Shown here piece by piece: positions 34,734 to 44,001 of a DNA stretch of 61,084 nucleotides. Within the stretch, counting starts at the first letter, position 1. Each line of letters opens with the position of its first letter. This DNA comes from Rhodospirillaceae bacterium (lineage in GTDB: Bacteria; Pseudomonadota; Alphaproteobacteria; SHVZ01), in assembly GCA_016792585.1 (NCBI GenBank), contig JAEULB010000073.1, positions 1 through 61,084 on the forward strand. The letters are read 5' to 3'. The notes under the pieces are model-generated. The model was given only the letters and a program-made list of their open reading frames with translations, was not told where the DNA came from and searched no databases. A program made the position numbers and the translations under genes.

Positions 34734-35948
34734 ATGACCACGCTTGCCCCGACCGTCCGCCGCGATTCCCTGGTCATCGGGCTGATCGGCGCGGCGCATT
34801 TCATGTCGCACTTCTTCCAGCTCGCCCTCGCACCGGTGTTCCCGCTGCTGAAGGACGAGTTCGACGTGAGTTGGACCGCGCTCGGGGGCATCACCGCGGT
34901 GTTCTACGCGGTCTCGGGCGTCTGCCAGGCGCTTGTCGGGGTCTGGTGCGACCGCTACGGCGCGGCCCGCGTGCTCTACATGGGCCTGGCGCTCCTGGCG
35001 GTGTCGATCGCGGCGGCCGCCATGGTTCCCTACTTCTGGATGCTCTATCCGCTGGCGGCGCTGGCCGGCATGGGCAACAGCGTTTTCCATCCGGCCGACC
35101 TCTCGATCCTGTCGACCCGCGTGAGCCACGGCCGCCTCGGCCGCGCCTATTCGGTGCACGGACTCTCGGGCACGCTCGGATACGCGACGTCGCCGGCGGT
35201 GATCGGCACCATGGCCTACACGATCGGCTGGCGTCCCGCGCTGCTGATCGCCGGCGTCGTAGGATTGGTGGCGCTGCTGCTGATCTCGCGCTTCGATGCG
35301 GCGCTCGGCGGTGGCAGCAACGAAGGCGGCAAGGCGCACCAGGATCATGCCTATGGCGCCCTGATCCGCCAGCCCGGCATCGTTTCCGGCTTCGTCTTCT
35401 TCGCGCTGGCGGCGACCGCCGGCATCGGCTTCCAGAGCTTCGGCGTGCCGGCGATGATCTCGATCCACGAGGTGCCGCTGGCGGTCGCGACCACAGGCCT
35501 CACGGTCTATCTGCTGGCGCAGGCGAGCGGCATCTTCGCCGGCGGCTGGATCGTCGACTGGACCAGCCGCCACGACATCGTGGCGTTGATCGGCATGGGC
35601 CTTGCGGCGCTTACGATGGCGGTCGCCGGCGGCTCGGCATTGCCGTTCACCGGCGTCCTGGCGCTGGTCGCCTTCGCCGGATTCACGGCCGGCACCGTCG
35701 GACCGGCGCGCGACATGCTGATCCGTGCCGCCGCCCCCGAAGGCGCCACCGGGAAGGTCTTCGGCTTCGTCTATTCGGGCCTCGACATCGGTTCCTGCCT
35801 CGGCCCGCTCGCCTTCGGCTGGCTGATGGACCACGACTCGCCGCGGCTCGTCTTCGCCGCGATCGCGCTGACGATGGCGCTCACCTTGCCGATGGTGATC
35901 ACCGTCAGGCGCAACGCCAAGAAGCCGGCGCCAGCGACCGCTGATTGA
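34734..35948 (+). CDS. MFS transporter, fosmidomycin-resistance (Fsr)-like
   Basis: 404 residues and about twelve membrane segments. The start HFMSHFFQLALAPVFPLLKDEF and the segment VFHPADLSILSTRVSHGRLGRAYSVHG match the Fsr-like MFS group. Divergent from the Nudix gene (about 100 bases gap), convergent with the peptidoglycan-binding gene. Substrate unknown. Confidence 0.88.
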   Translation: MTTLAPTVRRDSLVIGLIGAAHFMSHFFQLALAPVFPLLKDEFDVSWTALGGITAVFYAVSGVCQALVGVWCDRYGAARVLYMGLALLAVSIAAAAMVPYFWMLYPLAALAGMGNSVFHPADLSILSTRVSHGRLGRAYSVHGLSGTLGYATSPAVIGTMAYTIGWRPALLIAGVVGLVALLLISRFDAALGGGSNEGGKAHQDHAYGALIRQPGIVSGFVFFALAATAGIGFQSFGVPAMISIHEVPLAVATTGLTVYLLAQASGIFAGGWIVDWTSRHDIVALIGMGLAALTMAVAGGSALPFTGVLALVAFAGFTAGTVGPARDMLIRAAAPEGATGKVFGFVYSGLDIGSCLGPLAFGWLMDHDSPRLVFAAIALTMALTLPMVITVRRNAKKPAPATAD

Positions 35949-35959
35949 AGGGGGGGCGA

Positions 35960-36457
35960 CTAGGGCACCAGCCGCCTGTAGATCTCCGGCGTGACCCGGT
36001 CCGACGGCGGCAGGCCTTCGCGCGCGAGGTATTGGGCCAGTGCCGCCTTGGTCTTCGGTCCGGCCACGCCGTCTGCCGGGCCCGGATTGAGCCCGAGCTT
36101 CGTAAGGGCCGCCTGGGCCTGGGCGATTTCCGCTTTGCCGACGCTGTTTCTTTGTGCCGGCGCGCTCGACGCGGTACGCGGCATCGATCCCGCGACGCCG
36201 CCGCCCGACCCGTAGGGCGTCGTCATCTGCTGATAGACGGTGCCCGGGAGGCAGCCGCCGTTCTGGATGCCGCAGTCCCAGCGGAAAGCCTGGGGGATGC
36301 CCTGGAGCAGGCCGCCGGTCATCCGGCAGACGCAGATATTGCCGCCCTGGCACATCCGCTCGTTCGCGTTGGCAGGCGAGCAGCCGGGAAGCGGCTGGGC
36401 CACAGCCGGTGCCAAGAAGAGAAGGGCGGGGAGGGCGAGCAGAAGGACGCGACGCAT
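35960..36457 (-). CDS. Exported peptidoglycan-binding domain protein
   Basis: 165 residues from ATG at 36457 behind CTGAGGTG; an upstream ATG at 36487 is weaker. Signal peptide 1-21 (hydrophobic, ending AVAQ). Six cysteines in the mature N-terminal part (CSP, CQGG, CVC, CGI, CLPG) suggest disulphides in the periplasm. The C-terminus (about 108-162: AQAALTKLGLNPGPADGVAGPKTKAALAQY) is a PG_binding_1 domain, which anchors to peptidoglycan. The catalytic part is absent, so it may be an accessory wall protein. Confidence 0.83.
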   Translation of the reverse strand: MRRVLLLALPALLFLAPAVAQPLPGCSPANANERMCQGGNICVCRMTGGLLQGIPQAFRWDCGIQNGGCLPGTVYQQMTTPYGSGGGVAGSMPRTASSAPAQRNSVGKAEIAQAQAALTKLGLNPGPADGVAGPKTKAALAQYLAREGLPPSDRVTPEIYRRLVP

Positions 36458-36532
36458 CGAGCACCTCAGGGTCGCCGCGCGTCTCACCCCAGCCGCCGGC
36501 GCCTCCGAGACTAGCAGATCGGCGGCCGGGCG

Positions 36533-37513
36533 CTAGTCGGCGTAGGAGCCGACCTCGCGGGCTTTCGCCTTAACCAGGGCGGAGAGCAGGTCGAAGGTCG
36601 GCGTCGGCACGCCCTTGAGGCGGCCAAGCTCGGCGGGCGCGGCGAACAGGGCGTCGAACTCCATCCGCCGGCCCTTCAGGATGTCGAGGATGATCGAGGA
36701 GATATGGGTCTGGTTCTTCTGCGCGGCCAGCAGCTTCTCGGCATCGACGCCGGTCTTGTGGCCGAAGGCCTGGGCGACGGCACTGATCTCGGCGACGATC
36801 GTGCGGACGGCGTCGGCACAGACCGGATCTGAGTACGTCGCCTTCGGCGTCGTGCCGGTCAGGCAACCGAGCAGCCCTGAGCAGATGTTCTGGGTCGCCT
36901 TGGCCCAGACGGTTGTCCGGATCGTGGCGGTCTTCTCGATCGCGAGGTCCGTTGCTTCCATCACCTTGGCCAGCGCATCGATCTCCGGCATCTCTCGGCC
37001 GTCCGGCGCGCCCATCACCAGGCGGCCTTTCGGCGACTCGACGCGGATCACGCCGGGCTCGACGATCTCAGAGCCGCGGTAGACGACGCAGCCGATCACG
37101 CGCTCGATCGCCACGGCCTTCCGGATCGCGTCGTTCGGATCGATCCGCGCGAGCTGGCGGCCTTCGTGCTCGCCGCCGTGGCGGAGGAAATACCACCACG
37201 GAATGCCGTTCATCGCGAAGACGACCACGGTTTTCGGTCCCAGCAGCGGCCCGATGCCGGCGGCGACATCGGGAAGCGCCGGTGCCTTGACCGTGACGAT
37301 CACCGCGTCCTGGGGCCCGAGATCGGCGGTGCTCTCGCTCGCGCGGATCTTCGCCACGACCTCGTCGATCGTGGTGTGGACGACGAGTCCCTTGGTGCAG
37401 ATGGCTTCGAGCATCGCACCGCGGGCGACCGCCGAGACCTCGGCGCCGCCCTTATGGAGACGGCCGATCAGGCCGCCGCCGACCGCGCCGGTGCCGTAGA
37501 CGCAGACTTTCAT
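36533..37513 (-). CDS. 2-dehydropantoate 2-reductase family (ketopantoate reductase)
   Basis: 326 residues. N-terminal NADP loop VYGTGAVGGGLIGRL near 5-19, VVFAMNGIPWWY (ApbA motif) near 95, and a helical C-terminal domain with KATQNICSGLL. PanE family members reduce ketopantoate in pantothenate synthesis, but paralogues on other 2-oxo acids are common and this gene is not with other pantothenate genes. Starts seven bases after the MBL-fold gene on the same strand. Confidence 0.87.
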   Translation of the reverse strand: MKVCVYGTGAVGGGLIGRLHKGGAEVSAVARGAMLEAICTKGLVVHTTIDEVVAKIRASESTADLGPQDAVIVTVKAPALPDVAAGIGPLLGPKTVVVFAMNGIPWWYFLRHGGEHEGRQLARIDPNDAIRKAVAIERVIGCVVYRGSEIVEPGVIRVESPKGRLVMGAPDGREMPEIDALAKVMEATDLAIEKTATIRTTVWAKATQNICSGLLGCLTGTTPKATYSDPVCADAVRTIVAEISAVAQAFGHKTGVDAEKLLAAQKNQTHISSIILDILKGRRMEFDALFAAPAELGRLKGVPTPTFDLLSALVKAKAREVGSYAD

Positions 37514-37519
37514 CTTGGA

Positions 37520-38320
37520 TCAGTACCCCGGAAGGATCAGAAGCTCAGGCGGATCCGGCATGGTCTGGCGCGTCAGCACGACCTGGGAAGTCGCACTGTG
37601 CCGGACCGTGAAGTGCGGCGACAGGATCTGGGCGAAGCGCTCGATCCGGTGCGGCCCGAAATAGTGCATGGGGATCACCATCCTCGGACGGATGTCGCGG
37701 ATCACGCTCAGCATCTCGTCCTGGCTCATCGTGGCGCCGCCGTCGACCGGCACCATCAGCACGTCGACCTCGCCCATGACGCCGAGATCCTCGCGGGTCA
37801 GCTCATGGTGCAGGTGGCCGAGATGAACGAGGCAGAGATCGGCGACCTCGAAGATGAAGATCGAGTTGCCGTTGATGCGCGTGCCCATCCCGTCCCAGCC
37901 GCGGATGTTGGTCGGGATGTTGCGGACGAAGACGTCCTGCTCGGCGAGGTCGTGGCGCGCCGGGCCCGAGCCGGTCGGGTTCCAGCCGCGCAGCACGTGC
38001 TTGATCCGGGGATCCGGGTTGTTGCTGTAGTGCGTGGTGTGCGCGACGTTCATCGTCGCGATCGTCGGCACGGTTCTCGGCCGGATGTAGTCGTTGTAGT
38101 CGGTGACGATGGTGACGCCCTGCGGGCTCTCGATCAGGAAGCTCGAATGCCCGACGAAGGTGACGCTGACCTCGCCCTTGGCCAGCGCCAGCGGCGCGAG
38201 GGAGGCGAGCTGCGGCAGCGGCGTCGGCCGGGACGCGATCGCCTGGCAGGAAGCGGCGGCCTCCCCGACGGCGAGGATGACCACGACGATCAGGCACAAG
38301 GCTCGGATCAGCGCGCGCAT
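37520..38320 (-). CDS. Exported MBL-fold metallo-hydrolase, UlaG-like
   Basis: 266 residues. Signal peptide 1-24 (VVVILAVGEAAAS). Metallo-beta-lactamase fold of the UlaG/beta-lactamase-like type: FVGHSSFLIESPQG, TDYND, HTTHYSN, LVHLGHLHHEL (metal His), DVLMVPVDGG and MVIPMHYFGPH. The canonical HxHxDH is degenerate, as usual in this branch. Probably a periplasmic metal-dependent hydrolase. Same transcription unit as the ketopantoate-reductase-like gene. Confidence 0.83.
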   Translation of the reverse strand: MRALIRALCLIVVVILAVGEAAASCQAIASRPTPLPQLASLAPLALAKGEVSVTFVGHSSFLIESPQGVTIVTDYNDYIRPRTVPTIATMNVAHTTHYSNNPDPRIKHVLRGWNPTGSGPARHDLAEQDVFVRNIPTNIRGWDGMGTRINGNSIFIFEVADLCLVHLGHLHHELTREDLGVMGEVDVLMVPVDGGATMSQDEMLSVIRDIRPRMVIPMHYFGPHRIERFAQILSPHFTVRHSATSQVVLTRQTMPDPPELLILPGY

Positions 38321-38410
38321 GGGTACCTCCGCCCGGGATGCTGCATTGCGGCAACCACCTTGCCAAGCCCGATAGGCCTGTTAGGAATAGTTATCACCAA
38401 GGAGTGAGAA

Positions 38411-39022
38411 GTGGCCCGGATCGAGACCCTCGAGCAGTTGCGTACCGTCTACGCCCAGCCGTCCGAACTGGTGATGAAGAAGTCGATCCCGCAGCTGGAA
38501 AAGCACTGCAGACGGATCATCTCCCTCTCGCCGATGGTGATGGTGGGGACCAGCGATGCCAATGGCGGCCAGGACGTGACGCCGCGGGGCGGCGAGCCGG
38601 GCTGGGTCCGCGTCATCGACGACAAGACGATCGCGCTGCCCGACTGGCCGGGCAACAACCGCCTCGATACGTTGAGGAACCTCCTGGAGCGGCCGAATGT
38701 CGGCCTCCTGTTCCTGGTGCCGGGCCTCGACGAGACGCTGCGCATCAACGGTCGCGTCGAGATCCGAACCGACGAGGCGCTCTGCAAGCCGTTCGAGACC
38801 AGGGGCAAGCTGCCGAAGGCGGTGCTGCTCGTCACGATCGACGAGGCCTATCTCCACTGCGCCAAGGCGTTCATGCGTTCGAAGCTGTGGGAGCCCGAGG
38901 CCCGGATCGACCGTTCGACGCTGCCCAGCATCAACGAGATGATCAAGGACCAGCTCAGCCTGGACGGGCCCGCCTTGCCGCAGAGCGAGATCGCGCCCCG
39001 CTACGAGAAGATCCTTTACTAG
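38411..39022 (+). CDS. Pyridoxamine 5'-phosphate oxidase-like FMN flavoprotein
   Basis: 203 residues from a GTG at 38411 behind AAGGAGTGAG. Split-barrel flavin fold with SPMVMVGTSDANGGQDVTPRGG, LPDWPGNNRLDTLRNLLERPNVGLLFLVPG and GRVEIRTDE. It matches the PPOX group of FMN-binding proteins similar to actinobacterial MSMEG_1061, often redox or F420-type enzymes of unknown substrate. Its 3' end overlaps the convergent methyltransferase by 68 bases. Confidence 0.87.
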   Translation: MARIETLEQLRTVYAQPSELVMKKSIPQLEKHCRRIISLSPMVMVGTSDANGGQDVTPRGGEPGWVRVIDDKTIALPDWPGNNRLDTLRNLLERPNVGLLFLVPGLDETLRINGRVEIRTDEALCKPFETRGKLPKAVLLVTIDEAYLHCAKAFMRSKLWEPEARIDRSTLPSINEMIKDQLSLDGPALPQSEIAPRYEKILY

Positions 39023-39887
39023 CTCCAAGCCTACTGGCGGCAAGCCAGAAGCCGGGGCCGGCGTACCAGACATCGCGTTTCCTGTCGGCGGGCGGCTTGC
39101 CCGCATGCATCTCGGTAACCGGCACCGGCTGCCCTTGGAGCGCGGCCATCGCCTTCTGCAGCCGTGCCGCCGCCTTGTCGTCGCGTCCGCCGATGCAGGG
39201 GAAGAAGCCGCAGAGGCCGAGCGATGTCGCGTTGAAGCTCTTCCCCTTTCGGGTCGCCTTCAGGAAGAAGCCCCAGCGGTTGCCGCCGGTCAGCGGCATC
39301 ATCAGGCGTCCGCCCGGCTTCAGGCGCGCGAGCCAGAGCGCTGCCGGATGCGTGGCGCCGGCAAAGGCGACGATCACATCGACCTTGCCCGGGTCATGCG
39401 TGGTGCCGTCGCCGTTGACGACCTCGACCTGCGGCCAGGGCGAGAGGTTGTCCTCGGCGCGTTCGGCGAGGTCGCGGTCGTACTCGACCGCGATCACCTT
39501 GCCCTGCGCGCCGACCATCTCGGCGAGGATCGCGGTGTAGTAGCCGGTGCCGGCGCCGACCTGCAGCACGCGCTCGCCGGGCTTGAGGTCGAGCTGGTCG
39601 AACAGCCGCGCCCACAGGCTTGGCTGGCCGTTGTTGAGCCCGCGCTTCGGATCGATCGCGACGAGGACGTCGTGGTAGACCCAGGATGGATCGTCGTCGG
39701 GCGTCAGGAACGGATCCTCGATCCGCGCGAACGGAAGCAGGCGCCAGGGACCGGGTCCGAGGAAGCGCTCGCGCGGCACCGAGGCGAAGGCGTCGACGAC
39801 CGCCTCGTTCCGCCGGATCGGCGCGGTCACGCGCAGCTCCTCGGCGAACCACCGGCGGGCTTGGGTCGTGCTGATCTGCCGTCTCAT
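38955..39887 (-). CDS. Protein-L-isoaspartate O-methyltransferase-like protein
   Basis: 310 residues. The PCMT/PIMT frame is visible: VPRERFLGPG, the SAM loop VLQVGAGTGYYTAILAEMV (about 105-123), VIAVEYDRDLA and VIVAFAGATHPAALWLARLKPGGRLMMPL. It is longer than standard Pcm (about 210), with an extra C-terminal region rich in Ser/Arg, and lacks some N-terminal Pcm helices, so it may act on another acceptor. Start overlaps the PPK2 stop. Confidence 0.8.
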   Translation of the reverse strand: MRRQISTTQARRWFAEELRVTAPIRRNEAVVDAFASVPRERFLGPGPWRLLPFARIEDPFLTPDDDPSWVYHDVLVAIDPKRGLNNGQPSLWARLFDQLDLKPGERVLQVGAGTGYYTAILAEMVGAQGKVIAVEYDRDLAERAEDNLSPWPQVEVVNGDGTTHDPGKVDVIVAFAGATHPAALWLARLKPGGRLMMPLTGGNRWGFFLKATRKGKSFNATSLGLCGFFPCIGGRDDKAAARLQKAMAALQGQPVPVTEMHAGKPPADRKRDVWYAGPGFWLAASRLGASKGSSRSGARSRSAARRARPG

Positions 39888-40642
39888 GGGGCGATCTTCC
39901 CATCCCGAAGACAGGATTCGCTATAAGGGAAGACGATCTTCGGATCGGCTTTCAACAGACGAGGCTGCTTGCCGTCGTAGGGCAGGCGGGAGAGCAGGTC
40001 GCGGATCAGGTTGAGGCGCGCCGCCTTCTTGTCGTTCGAGCAGACGATGGTCCACGGCGTCAGCGGGTTGTGGGTGCGCTTCAGCATCTCGTCGCGCGCC
40101 TTGCTGTAGGCTTTCCACTTCTTGAGTGCGACCGCGTCGATCAGGCTGACTTTCCACTGCTTCAGCGGATCCTTGCGACGCTCGGCGAGGCGCTCTTTCT
40201 GCTCGGCCTTGCTGATGTCGAGATAGTACTTGATCAGCCTGACGCCCGAGCCCACGAGCATGCGCTCGAAATCGAGGACGGTCGCCATGAACTCCTCGTA
40301 CTCGGCGTCCGTACAGAAGCCCATTACGCGCTCGACGCCGGCGCGATTGTACCAGCTTCGATTGAACAGCACGAACTCGTCGGCGGCCGGCAGGTGAGGG
40401 ACGTAGCGCTGGAAGTACCAGGTCGAACGCTCGCGGTCCGACGGCTTGCCGAGCGCCACCACGCGTGTCTCGCGCGGGCTCAGATGCTCGACGATCCGCT
40501 TGATCGTGCCGTCCTTGCCGGCGGCGTCGCGGCCTTCGAGCAGGACCAGGATCTTGTAGTCGTTCTCGATCATGTGGCGCTGGAGCTTGACCAGCTCGAT
40601 CTGCAACGACCGCAGCGTCTTCTGATAGGCGTCCTTCGCCAT
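39884..40642 (-). CDS. ppk2: Polyphosphate kinase 2 family protein, class I
   Basis: 252 residues from ATG at 40642; the longer upstream frame runs into the choline-kinase-like gene. Walker A GRDAAGKDG at 37-45, KPSDRERSTWYFQRY, LFNRSWYNRAGVE and the lid region with RRKDPLKQWK are class I PPK2 marks. The enzyme phosphorylates nucleoside diphosphates with polyphosphate. Placed at the end of the minus-strand transporter unit, it could replenish ATP or GTP. Length is normal for the single-domain class. Confidence 0.92.
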   Translation of the reverse strand: MAKDAYQKTLRSLQIELVKLQRHMIENDYKILVLLEGRDAAGKDGTIKRIVEHLSPRETRVVALGKPSDRERSTWYFQRYVPHLPAADEFVLFNRSWYNRAGVERVMGFCTDAEYEEFMATVLDFERMLVGSGVRLIKYYLDISKAEQKERLAERRKDPLKQWKVSLIDAVALKKWKAYSKARDEMLKRTHNPLTPWTIVCSNDKKAARLNLIRDLLSRLPYDGKQPRLLKADPKIVFPYSESCLRDGKIAP

Positions 40643-40655
40643 GCCGGTCAGTGTA

Positions 40656-41546
40656 TCACGTATGGGCGGCGAGGAAGGCGCTGTGCGCTTTCTCGAATCG
40701 ACCGAGATACTCGGTGCCGTAGGCCTCGAAATCGACGGCGACCCGGCGATGCACGCCCGCGACGCGCGCCCAGAGCGTCTCGCGCAGCAGCGATGCGACG
40801 CGCATCGCGCCGGCGCGCCTCTGGAGATCCTTGTCTGGCGTGCGGCGATGGTACTGGGCGAGCAGGTCGAGCCACGACGCCTCGTCGAGATGAGCGTTGC
40901 TCGCGAGGTTGCCGAGATCGAAGAGCGGGGAGCCGTAGCCGGCATACTCCCAGTCGATCAGCCAAAGGCGGCTGCCGTCGTCGATCAGGTTGGCCGGCAG
41001 CAGGTCGTTGTGGGCGAAGGCGATGTCGACCGGCCCGACCGCCTGCTCGAGCTCGGCCGCGATCGCCATCAGCCGGTCGAGATCGGCGTTGCCGGGCCTG
41101 CCGCGAAGCTGGGCCGCGTAGTCGCGGAGCGCATGGAAGACCCAGAACATGATCGCCGGGCCGCGCAGATGGCGGCCGACCTCCAGATGGACGCGGCGAA
41201 GGAGCTCGACGATGCGCGGACGCAGTTTCGGATCGCGGATGTCGGCCTCGGTCAGCGTGCGGCCGTCGATGAAGCGGAGGACCAGCAGGTCAGCCTCGGC
41301 ATAGAGAAGGCTCGGCGCGATGCCGGCGGATGCCGCGGCCCGGCTCGCGGCGATGTCGTTGGCGCGGACGACGCCGTGCTCGGGCACTTCGCCGGCGAGG
41401 CGGACGACCCAGTCGCCGACGCCGTCGCGCGCCCGGTAGTTGCGGTTGCTCAAGCCACCGGAAAGCGGCTCGAGCGTGACGCGTCCCTGCCAGCAGGGAA
41501 GGCTCCGCGTGCGCTCGAGATCCGCGGAAAGCACGGCGTCGGTCAC
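40656..41546 (-). CDS. Choline/ethanolamine kinase-like phosphotransferase
   Basis: 296 residues, APH/choline kinase fold. GGLSNRNYRARD (nucleotide loop), the catalytic HNDLLPANLI with Asp near 178, and the DFG-like LIDWEYAGYGSPLFDLGNLASN segment match LicA/choline-kinase types. Substrate could be choline, ethanolamine or another small alcohol. It lies nine bases after the fused ATPase gene and 13 before the PPK2 start on the same strand, so it may phosphorylate an imported compound. Confidence 0.85.
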   Translation of the reverse strand: MTDAVLSADLERTRSLPCWQGRVTLEPLSGGLSNRNYRARDGVGDWVVRLAGEVPEHGVVRANDIAASRAAASAGIAPSLLYAEADLLVLRFIDGRTLTEADIRDPKLRPRIVELLRRVHLEVGRHLRGPAIMFWVFHALRDYAAQLRGRPGNADLDRLMAIAAELEQAVGPVDIAFAHNDLLPANLIDDGSRLWLIDWEYAGYGSPLFDLGNLASNAHLDEASWLDLLAQYHRRTPDKDLQRRAGAMRVASLLRETLWARVAGVHRRVAVDFEAYGTEYLGRFEKAHSAFLAAHT

Positions 41547-41554
41547 GACGGTAG

Positions 41555-43168
41555 TCAGGCGTGCGCCCGCGTCCGCCAGTGCTTGCCGGGGATCGCGTCG
41601 AGCAGCTTTCGCGTATAGGGATGCGTCGGGTGACGGAACAGCTCGGCGGTCGAGCCCTGCTCGACGATCTCGCCCTGGTACATCACCGCGACCCGGTCGC
41701 AGACCTGGGCCGCGACGCGCAGATCGTGGGTGATGAACAGCATCGACAGGTTGAGGCGACGCTTGATGTCGGCGAGCAGGTCGAGCACCTGCGCCTGCAC
41801 CGAGACGTCGAGAGCCGAGACCGGCTCGTCGGCGATCAGCAGCTCAGGCTGGAGGGCGAGCGCGCGAGCGATGCCGATGCGCTGGCGCTGGCCGCCGGAG
41901 AACTCGTGCGGATAGCGGTCGACGACGACCGGATCGAGGTCGACGAGCTGCAGCAGGTCTTGCGCCCGCTTCATCGCGTCGGCCGGCGGCGTGCCGAAGG
42001 CGATCGGCCCGGCGGCGATGATGTCGCCGACCTTGTGGCGCGGGTTCAGCGAGGCGAAGGGATCCTGGAAGATCATCTGCACGCGCTTGCGATAGGGCTT
42101 GAGCGCGCTTCCCTTGAAGGCGTTGAGGTCGACGCCGTGGAAGTCGATGCGGCCCTTGTCGGAATCGATCAGGCGGATGATGCAGCGCCCGACCGTGGTC
42201 TTGCCGGACCCGGATTCGCCGACCAGCCCCAGGGTTTCGCCTTTCCGGATCGAGAGCGTCACGTTCTTCGCCGCGTCGACGATCCGCTTCGGCCGGAACA
42301 GGCCGCCGGCGGTCTTGTAGGTCTTGCCGAGTCCCTTGACCGAGAGGACGGTCGGGGCGCGGTCGAGCGGCCGACGATCGGGCGGGTCGAGGGTCGGCAC
42401 CGCGGCGATCAGGCGCTTGGTGTACTCGTGCCGCGGCGCCTCCAGCACCTGGTGCTTGGATCCCAGCTCGACGATGCGGCCGTGCTGCATCACCGCGACC
42501 TTGTCGGCGATCTCGGCAACGACGCCGAAGTCATGCGTGATGAAGAGGACACCCATCTGGCGCTCGGACTGGAGCTGGCGGATCAGCGCCAGGATCTGCG
42601 CCTGGGTGGTAACGTCGAGCGCCGTCGTCGGCTCGTCGGCGATCAGGATCGTCGGCCGGAGAGCGAGCGCCATCGCGATCATCACCCGCTGGCGCTGACC
42701 GCCGGAGAGATGATGCGGATAGGCCGCACGCAGGCGCTCGGGGTCCGGGAGGTTGACCGCGTTCAGCAGCTCCATCACCCGGCCCATGCCGCCGGCCTCG
42801 CCATGAGCCTGCAGCACTTCCAGGATCTGGTCGGAGACGCGCATCACCGGGTTGAGCGCGGTCATCGGCTCCTGGAAGATCATGCCGAGGCGGCGCCCGC
42901 GCAGCTGGCGCCACTCGCCTTCGCTCAAGCTCAGCAGGTTTCTGCCTTCGAAGGTCAGCTCGCCAGCCGACGGCTTCACCGAAGGCTGCGGCAGAAGACC
43001 CATCACCGCGGCGGCGGTCAGCGACTTGCCGGACCCGGACTCGCCGACCAGGCAGAGGATCTCGTTCGCATGCAGGTCGAAGTCGATGTTCTCGACCGCA
43101 TGCGGCCGGTCGGACCCGGGCGGCAGGTCGATGGTCAGGCCGCGGACCGAGAGAAGCGGCTCGGTCAT
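41555..43168 (-). CDS. Fused double ABC ATPase, DppD-DppF type
   Basis: 537 residues from ATG at 43168. Two complete ATPase domains in one chain: the first has Walker A GESGSGKS at 42-49, LSGGQ and [11 protein letters not shown]; the second repeats GESGSGKT (about 325), FSGGQ and [11 protein letters not shown], with a shared linker near [13 protein letters not shown]. Fused versions replace the OppD/OppF pair in several rhizobial importers. The permeases are at 43165 and 43998; no binding protein is in the unit. Confidence 0.93.
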   Translation of the reverse strand: MTEPLLSVRGLTIDLPPGSDRPHAVENIDFDLHANEILCLVGESGSGKSLTAAAVMGLLPQPSVKPSAGELTFEGRNLLSLSEGEWRQLRGRRLGMIFQEPMTALNPVMRVSDQILEVLQAHGEAGGMGRVMELLNAVNLPDPERLRAAYPHHLSGGQRQRVMIAMALALRPTILIADEPTTALDVTTQAQILALIRQLQSERQMGVLFITHDFGVVAEIADKVAVMQHGRIVELGSKHQVLEAPRHEYTKRLIAAVPTLDPPDRRPLDRAPTVLSVKGLGKTYKTAGGLFRPKRIVDAAKNVTLSIRKGETLGLVGESGSGKTTVGRCIIRLIDSDKGRIDFHGVDLNAFKGSALKPYRKRVQMIFQDPFASLNPRHKVGDIIAAGPIAFGTPPADAMKRAQDLLQLVDLDPVVVDRYPHEFSGGQRQRIGIARALALQPELLIADEPVSALDVSVQAQVLDLLADIKRRLNLSMLFITHDLRVAAQVCDRVAVMYQGEIVEQGSTAELFRHPTHPYTRKLLDAIPGKHWRTRAHA

Positions 43169-44001
43169 GCCCGGCCCTTTCGCGCAAGACGTGGGTTCAT
43201 CGCATCCGACAAGCCCTCGCCGACGAGGTTGAGCGCCAGCACGGTGACCAGGATCGCAATACCGGGGAAGGTCGACATCCACCAGGCATTGCGGATCACC
43301 GATCGCGACGCGCCGATCATGTAGCCCCAGCTCATCATGTTCGGATCGCCGAGGCCGAGAAAGCTGAGCGCGCTCTCGAGCAGGATCGCGGAGGCAATCA
43401 TCAGGGATGCCATCACGATCACCGGCGACAGCGCATTCGGCAGGATCTGCGTCAGGATGATCTTGAGGTGGCTCTCGCCGATCACCACCGCGGCCTGCAC
43501 GAACTCGCGCCGGCGGAGAGACAGGAACTCGCCGCGCACCAGGCGTGCGACGGGCGGCCAGCTCACGACCGCGATCGCGGCGACGATCGAGTAGATCGTC
43601 GGCCTGAAGATCGCGACCAGCACGATCGCGAAGACGAAGGAGGGGATGGTCTGGAAGAACTCGGTGAAGCGCATCAGCGCGTCGTCGACGATGCCGCCGA
43701 AGTATCCGGCGAGCGCGCCGAAGGTGAGGCCGAGCGCGACCGCGACGATGGTCGAGATGATGCCGACCATCAGCGAGACGCGCGCACCGTGGACGATGCC
43801 CGAGAGCACGTTGCGCCCGAGCATGTCGGTACCGAGAGGATACTCGCCGAACGGCCGCTGGAAGGGCGCCCCGGCCATCTCCCATGGGCTCGCCGGGAAA
43901 ATGATCGGTGCGGCGATCGCGACCAGCACGACGAAGATCAGCAGGCCCAGGCCCACGACCGCGCCCTTGTTGCGGCGATAGCGTTGCCAGAAGTCCCTCA
44001 T
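43165..44001 (-). CDS. ABC transporter permease, DppC type
   Basis: 278 residues, ATG at 44001. N-terminal helix, then PLGTDMLGRNVLSGIVHGARVSL, EAA-like loop QAAVVIGESHLKIILTQILPN and LLESALSFLGLGDPNMMSWG. Standard DppC layout. Overlaps the fused ATPase gene by four bases. Confidence 0.92.
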   Translation of the reverse strand: MRDFWQRYRRNKGAVVGLGLLIFVVLVAIAAPIIFPASPWEMAGAPFQRPFGEYPLGTDMLGRNVLSGIVHGARVSLMVGIISTIVAVALGLTFGALAGYFGGIVDDALMRFTEFFQTIPSFVFAIVLVAIFRPTIYSIVAAIAVVSWPPVARLVRGEFLSLRRREFVQAAVVIGESHLKIILTQILPNALSPVIVMASLMIASAILLESALSFLGLGDPNMMSWGYMIGASRSVIRNAWWMSTFPGIAILVTVLALNLVGEGLSDAMNPRLARKGRA